DNA of 64,000 nucleotides from Flavobacteriales bacterium (GTDB lineage Bacteria > Bacteroidota > Bacteroidia > Flavobacteriales_F > PHOS-HE28): assembly GCA_016699575.1 (NCBI GenBank), contig CP064979.1:2170001-2234000 (forward strand). The letters run 5' to 3'. Position 1 is the stretch's first letter; each line of letters begins with the position of its first letter. The position numbers were made by a program, and so were the translations under genes. Of this stretch, positions 61,401 to 64,000 are shown piece by piece. A model generated the notes under the pieces. That model made no database searches, was not told where the DNA came from, and was given only the letters and a program-made list of their open reading frames with translations.

Positions 61401-61423
61401 CTGCTTCGCGGGGCCTCGCAGTG
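61401..61423. repeat. Inverted copy of the palindromic block
   Basis: CTGCTTCGCGGGGCCTCGCA... is the reverse complement of 60234-60256 with one mismatch. Just before it lies AGCCTGCGGCTCGC (61388-61401), which also occurs at 59735-59748, so several sub-blocks are shared among the intergenic regions here. Confidence 0.65.
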
Positions 61424-61480
61424 TCCGCCGTGCTCCCGCATCTTGCGCCACCGGGGAACATCCGTTGTTAGCTTTCGATC

Positions 61481-62179
61481 ATGCGATGCGCGACAACCCT
61501 GTCCTTGTGCTTGCTGCTCACGGGTTCAATGATCGCCCAGGATGACCATGTCTTTCCCGACACGCTCTACTTCTGCGCTCCGGCCGATGTGCAGCAGGTG
61601 ACCGACCTGGACAGCCTTGGGGCCGTGGTGGCGGAATTGCCGGAGGTCCACGCGAAGCTCGTTGAAATGACGGGCGACTGGTATGGTAGGCGCTATGTGC
61701 TCGCATTGAAGCAGGATGGCGGCTACGCACTCCATCCTGTGCTCATGGATGGTGCCGTGAACGAGGTTCAGGCGGTCACGGCCGACATCCTCGGCAACGG
61801 CCACTTGCAGGTGGTGCTGCGCACGATGCACTACGTCGGCCACACCGGTTGGGAGCACGCCATCCACGAGCGGGATCGGGCCATCACCGTGTGGGACCTG
61901 CAAGCGGGGCGGTGCCTGTTGCGGTTGGTGCATGGCCAAAGCCGCGAGGAATGGACCAACACCTTCGGGTCCGGCACCGACTCAATACCCTACGACCAGC
62001 GCACCATCGTCGGCAGTGAGGGGGAGCGTTCGTGTACCTACCATGAGGTCAGCTTCACCACAGGCGCATTCACCCTGACCCCGCAGCCCACCTGTCCCGA
62101 TGGCATCCCTTCGGAAGGGGTCGAACTCAGCGCCACCGTGCGCTATCAGCTGTTCGATGGCGGCTGGGTGAAGCAGTGA
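61481..62179 (+). CDS. Exported protein of unknown function
   Basis: Signal peptide MRCATTLSLCLLLTGSMIAQ is followed by a soluble domain of about 210 residues with alternating strands ('RRYVLALKQDGGYALHPVLM', 'VTADILGNGHLQVVLRTMHY', 'RAITVWDLQAGRCLLRLVHG'). The pattern resembles beta-propeller or jelly-roll proteins reporting on a counted quantity, but I do not recognise a family. There is no T9SS tail. Two cysteines near the C-terminus (SCTYHE, PTCPDG) may pair. Possibly co-transcribed with the SH3-like gene 194 bp downstream. Confidence 0.65.
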   Translation: MRCATTLSLCLLLTGSMIAQDDHVFPDTLYFCAPADVQQVTDLDSLGAVVAELPEVHAKLVEMTGDWYGRRYVLALKQDGGYALHPVLMDGAVNEVQAVTADILGNGHLQVVLRTMHYVGHTGWEHAIHERDRAITVWDLQAGRCLLRLVHGQSREEWTNTFGSGTDSIPYDQRTIVGSEGERSCTYHEVSFTTGAFTLTPQPTCPDGIPSEGVELSATVRYQLFDGGWVKQ

Positions 62180-62373
62180 TCGGCACGGACCCGAGTGCCA
62201 GTAAGGTTCCCCGCTGGTGGGTCCAGCATGCGCACCGTACGGATCATGCGTTGGGTGGGAACACTTGCGACATGAGGGCGGCTTGCCCCAGGAATGTGCG
62301 AGCTTTGGTGAGGTATGTGCTTGACCTATGCCGCCATCGGCGTGAGCTGCGTCGAACTGCGAAAGCCGGACCA

Positions 62374-63288
62374 ATGGACCACGTGCGCCTTTCACTCTTC
62401 TTCCTGGCGCTGATACCATTCGGCCTTATTGCCCAGGAACGGGATTGGGCCTTCGTACACCACACGCCGCGGAGCCAGTACATGTTCCCGCAGGAGGCAT
62501 CACCAGTGTATGTGCTGCGCGGTGCTTCCGCGCTGCGCTCCGCCCCATCCACGGATGCACCCCTCATCATGTCACTTGCTCCGGGCCGGAGCGTGATCGT
62601 GGAAGAAAGAATCCCGGACACGCTGGTGGTGGATGGCGTGCGCAGCAATTGGTACCGGGTGTCGGCCGGCGACCGCACTGGCTGGATCTGGGGCGGCAAC
62701 CTGACGGGGCAAGCGTTCGGCGGCACTGCGGACCCGACGGTGAAGTTCTTCGCTGGCCTCGATCATGTGGTGCCGCCGGACACTTCGCGCATCGATGTCT
62801 CCTTCCGCATCGTGGCTGTGAAGGACGGTAAGGAGATCGACCGGATCGTGGTGCGATCACCCGCATGGAGCTTCGAAGCGGTGCGCAACGCAGGCAACCT
62901 CGGTCTTCGGAACGTGGACGATGTGATCCTTCTGGACGTGCCCTGCATCGGCGGCTGCGGCTGCACCACGGGTATGGTGGTGGTGTTCTGGAGCGGCGGC
63001 CGTTTCCACCACGTGGCCGATCTGCTCGGTTCGCCCGACGGGGACTACAGCACGGACGAGAACTTCATCTTTCCCTCGAACATCGAAGGCTTGCCGGGCG
63101 TGATCATCCGCGAGACGAGCAATTATTTGGATCCCGACGAGGAGAAAAGGAAGCGGGAAGAAGATGAAGAGGGCCCGTCGATCACGCGCACACTGGTCCG
63201 TGAATACCTGCGGTGGGACGGACGTGCCCTGATCCCGACCGGGAAGGACACGGAGCGGATGAGCTACCGGCTGTCGGTGGGCCATTGA
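62374..63288 (+). CDS. Exported SH3-domain protein
   Basis: The ATG at 62374 gives a clean signal peptide MDHVRLSLFFLALIPFGLIA. An SH3-type (SH3_3) module follows: 'VYVLRGASALRSAPSTDAPL', 'MSLAPGRSVIVEERIPDT', 'NWYRVSAGDRTGWIWGGNLT' (the GWI core). Beyond it is a C-terminal region with Cys pairs ('DVPCIGGCGCTTGMVVVFWS') and an acidic/basic stretch 'DPDEEKRKREEDEEG'. Extracellular SH3 modules often bind peptidoglycan peptides or proteins. 304 residues; the C-terminal domain has no name I can give. Confidence 0.78.
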   Translation: MDHVRLSLFFLALIPFGLIAQERDWAFVHHTPRSQYMFPQEASPVYVLRGASALRSAPSTDAPLIMSLAPGRSVIVEERIPDTLVVDGVRSNWYRVSAGDRTGWIWGGNLTGQAFGGTADPTVKFFAGLDHVVPPDTSRIDVSFRIVAVKDGKEIDRIVVRSPAWSFEAVRNAGNLGLRNVDDVILLDVPCIGGCGCTTGMVVVFWSGGRFHHVADLLGSPDGDYSTDENFIFPSNIEGLPGVIIRETSNYLDPDEEKRKREEDEEGPSITRTLVREYLRWDGRALIPTGKDTERMSYRLSVGH

Positions 63289-63390
63289 ACCGCGCGGCCT
63301 CAGGAGCAGCCGGTCCTTGCTATTCGTCCTGCACGCCTAGCGACCGGATCCCGCATGTGCTGCCGGTCCGTCTGCTTACAGGTGGCGCGT

Positions 63391-64000
63391 TCACTGCTCC
63401 AGCGTCATCATCCGCGCGCTGCTGCCATCGCTGTAGCGCACGATCCGCAGGCCGTTGTACAGCGCATTCACCTGTTGCCCCAGCACATTGTAGCGGCCCG
63501 TTTCCACCTTGCTGGCTGATCGCTCCAACTGGGGCACACCGGTCACCAGGTCGGTACCGTACTTCACAAGGAACGCATCACCGTCACCGGCGGAGACGAG
63601 CAGTTCGGTTCCCACCAGCATCGATCCCAGAAAGGTGCCGGTGGCATAGCAATTCCCGTTGGGGTGGGTGGCGAGTCCGGCGCCGTGGTTGTTGTCGGTG
63701 CCACCGATCCGGGTCGCCCACAGGAAGCTTCCAGCCGGGTCCAGTTTGGTCAAGAAGACGTCCACCCCGCCATCACTGGTGAGACTGAAACCACCGACAT
63801 TGGTGCTGCCGGAGAAATCGCCGATGACGTATGGGTTCGCGTTGCTGTCCACGATGACCTCCCACCCCAGCTCCGATGAGGCGCCTCCCATCTTATAGGC
63901 CCATTGTACGACACCGGCGGTGTTGAATTTGGCGATGTACGCATCGGCGAAGAGGTTGCCGCTCGCCACGAGCGAGAATCCTCCGATCTGGAGCTGATCA
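63391..64000 (-). CDS. SBBP-type secreted protein, C-terminal part (cut by window edge)
   Basis: The frame is open to the right edge and reads 'LQIGGFSLVASGNLFADAY', 'IAKFNTAGVVQWAYKMGG', 'PYVIGDFSGSTNVGGFSLTS', 'FLTKLDPAGSFLWATRIGG', 'GNCYATGTFLGSMLVGTELL', which are SBBP-type repeats like those of the protein at 11311-14346. The end 'YNVLGQQVNALYNGLRIVRY', 'SDGSSARMMTLEQ' is a shortened sorting-type domain (the 'NVLGQ' and 'GLRIVRYSDG' strands are those of T9SS type A tails). The N-terminus and signal peptide lie beyond the window. Convergent with the SH3 gene. Confidence 0.82.
   Translation of the reverse strand, partial: DQLQIGGFSLVASGNLFADAYIAKFNTAGVVQWAYKMGGASSELGWEVIVDSNANPYVIGDFSGSTNVGGFSLTSDGGVDVFLTKLDPAGSFLWATRIGGTDNNHGAGLATHPNGNCYATGTFLGSMLVGTELLVSAGDGDAFLVKYGTDLVTGVPQLERSASKVETGRYNVLGQQVNALYNGLRIVRYSDGSSARMMTLEQ

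Noticed and set aside
1..64000. tRNA, rRNA, CRISPR or phage genes
   Set aside because: Looked for conserved rRNA cores, tRNA CCA/T-loop patterns, direct repeat arrays and phage structural motifs by eye; none found.

Overview
The window looks like chromosomal DNA of a fairly GC-rich Bacteroidota bacterium, most likely Flavobacteriales-like. The evidence is at least fourteen secreted proteins ending in type IX secretion (T9SS) sorting domains: mostly the type A form with a P-N-P motif and a final Lys/Arg-rich strand, plus two of the 'FSPNGDG' gliding-motility type B form. Stand-alone FtsX/MacB-type permeases, DUF2461, DUF1761 and weak Shine-Dalgarno signals fit the same group. I see no rRNA, tRNA, CRISPR array or phage module.

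Layout. 0-2.3 kb: a MarR - HlyD-type adaptor - RND efflux operon (minus strand; the RND gene runs off the left edge). 2.4-3.8 kb: an IS110-family element with a frameshifted transposase and a long structured leader, a candidate bridge RNA. 3.9-6.3 kb: an FtsX-type permease. 6.4-8.6 kb: a tight four-gene operon of small membrane proteins, a DUF2071 protein and a membrane-anchored methyltransferase. 8.7-17.4 kb: an SDR with its AraC neighbour, an ankyrin protein, a 1011-residue T9SS protein, a PD40 lipoprotein coupled to DUF1761, an AraC regulator and an N-truncated CPBP protease. 17.7-33.2 kb: two copies of one IS3-family (IS407-like) element, a two-component system, two large T9SS proteins, several housekeeping-type accessory genes, and three decayed genes, two of them beside the second IS. 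33.2-54.6 kb: an almost unbroken minus-strand run of T9SS cargo genes (delta-60, SBBP-like, VCBS, kelch, PKD and trypsin-like proteins, and a di-haem peroxidase), interrupted by a VOC protein and a full-length CPBP protease. 55-63.3 kb: plus-strand genes (propeller lipoprotein, LamG protein, serine hydrolase, DinB copies, SDR/epimerase, exported proteins) mixed with gene remnants and a family of short palindromic repeats. The right edge cuts another SBBP-type T9SS protein.

How it works together. The dominant theme is export to the cell surface or medium: repeat-propeller proteins with T9SS tails, a secreted protease, and surface binding modules, alongside a sensor kinase/response regulator. 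The second theme is genome plasticity: IS110 and IS3 elements, gene conversion between two CPBP paralogues 35 kb apart, partial DinB duplication, and a mosaic of short repeats around 59.6-61.4 kb. No wholly new system can be proved from sequence alone. The best leads are the IS110 leader RNA, the four-gene membrane/methyltransferase operon, the CPBP conversion tract and the repeat mosaic.
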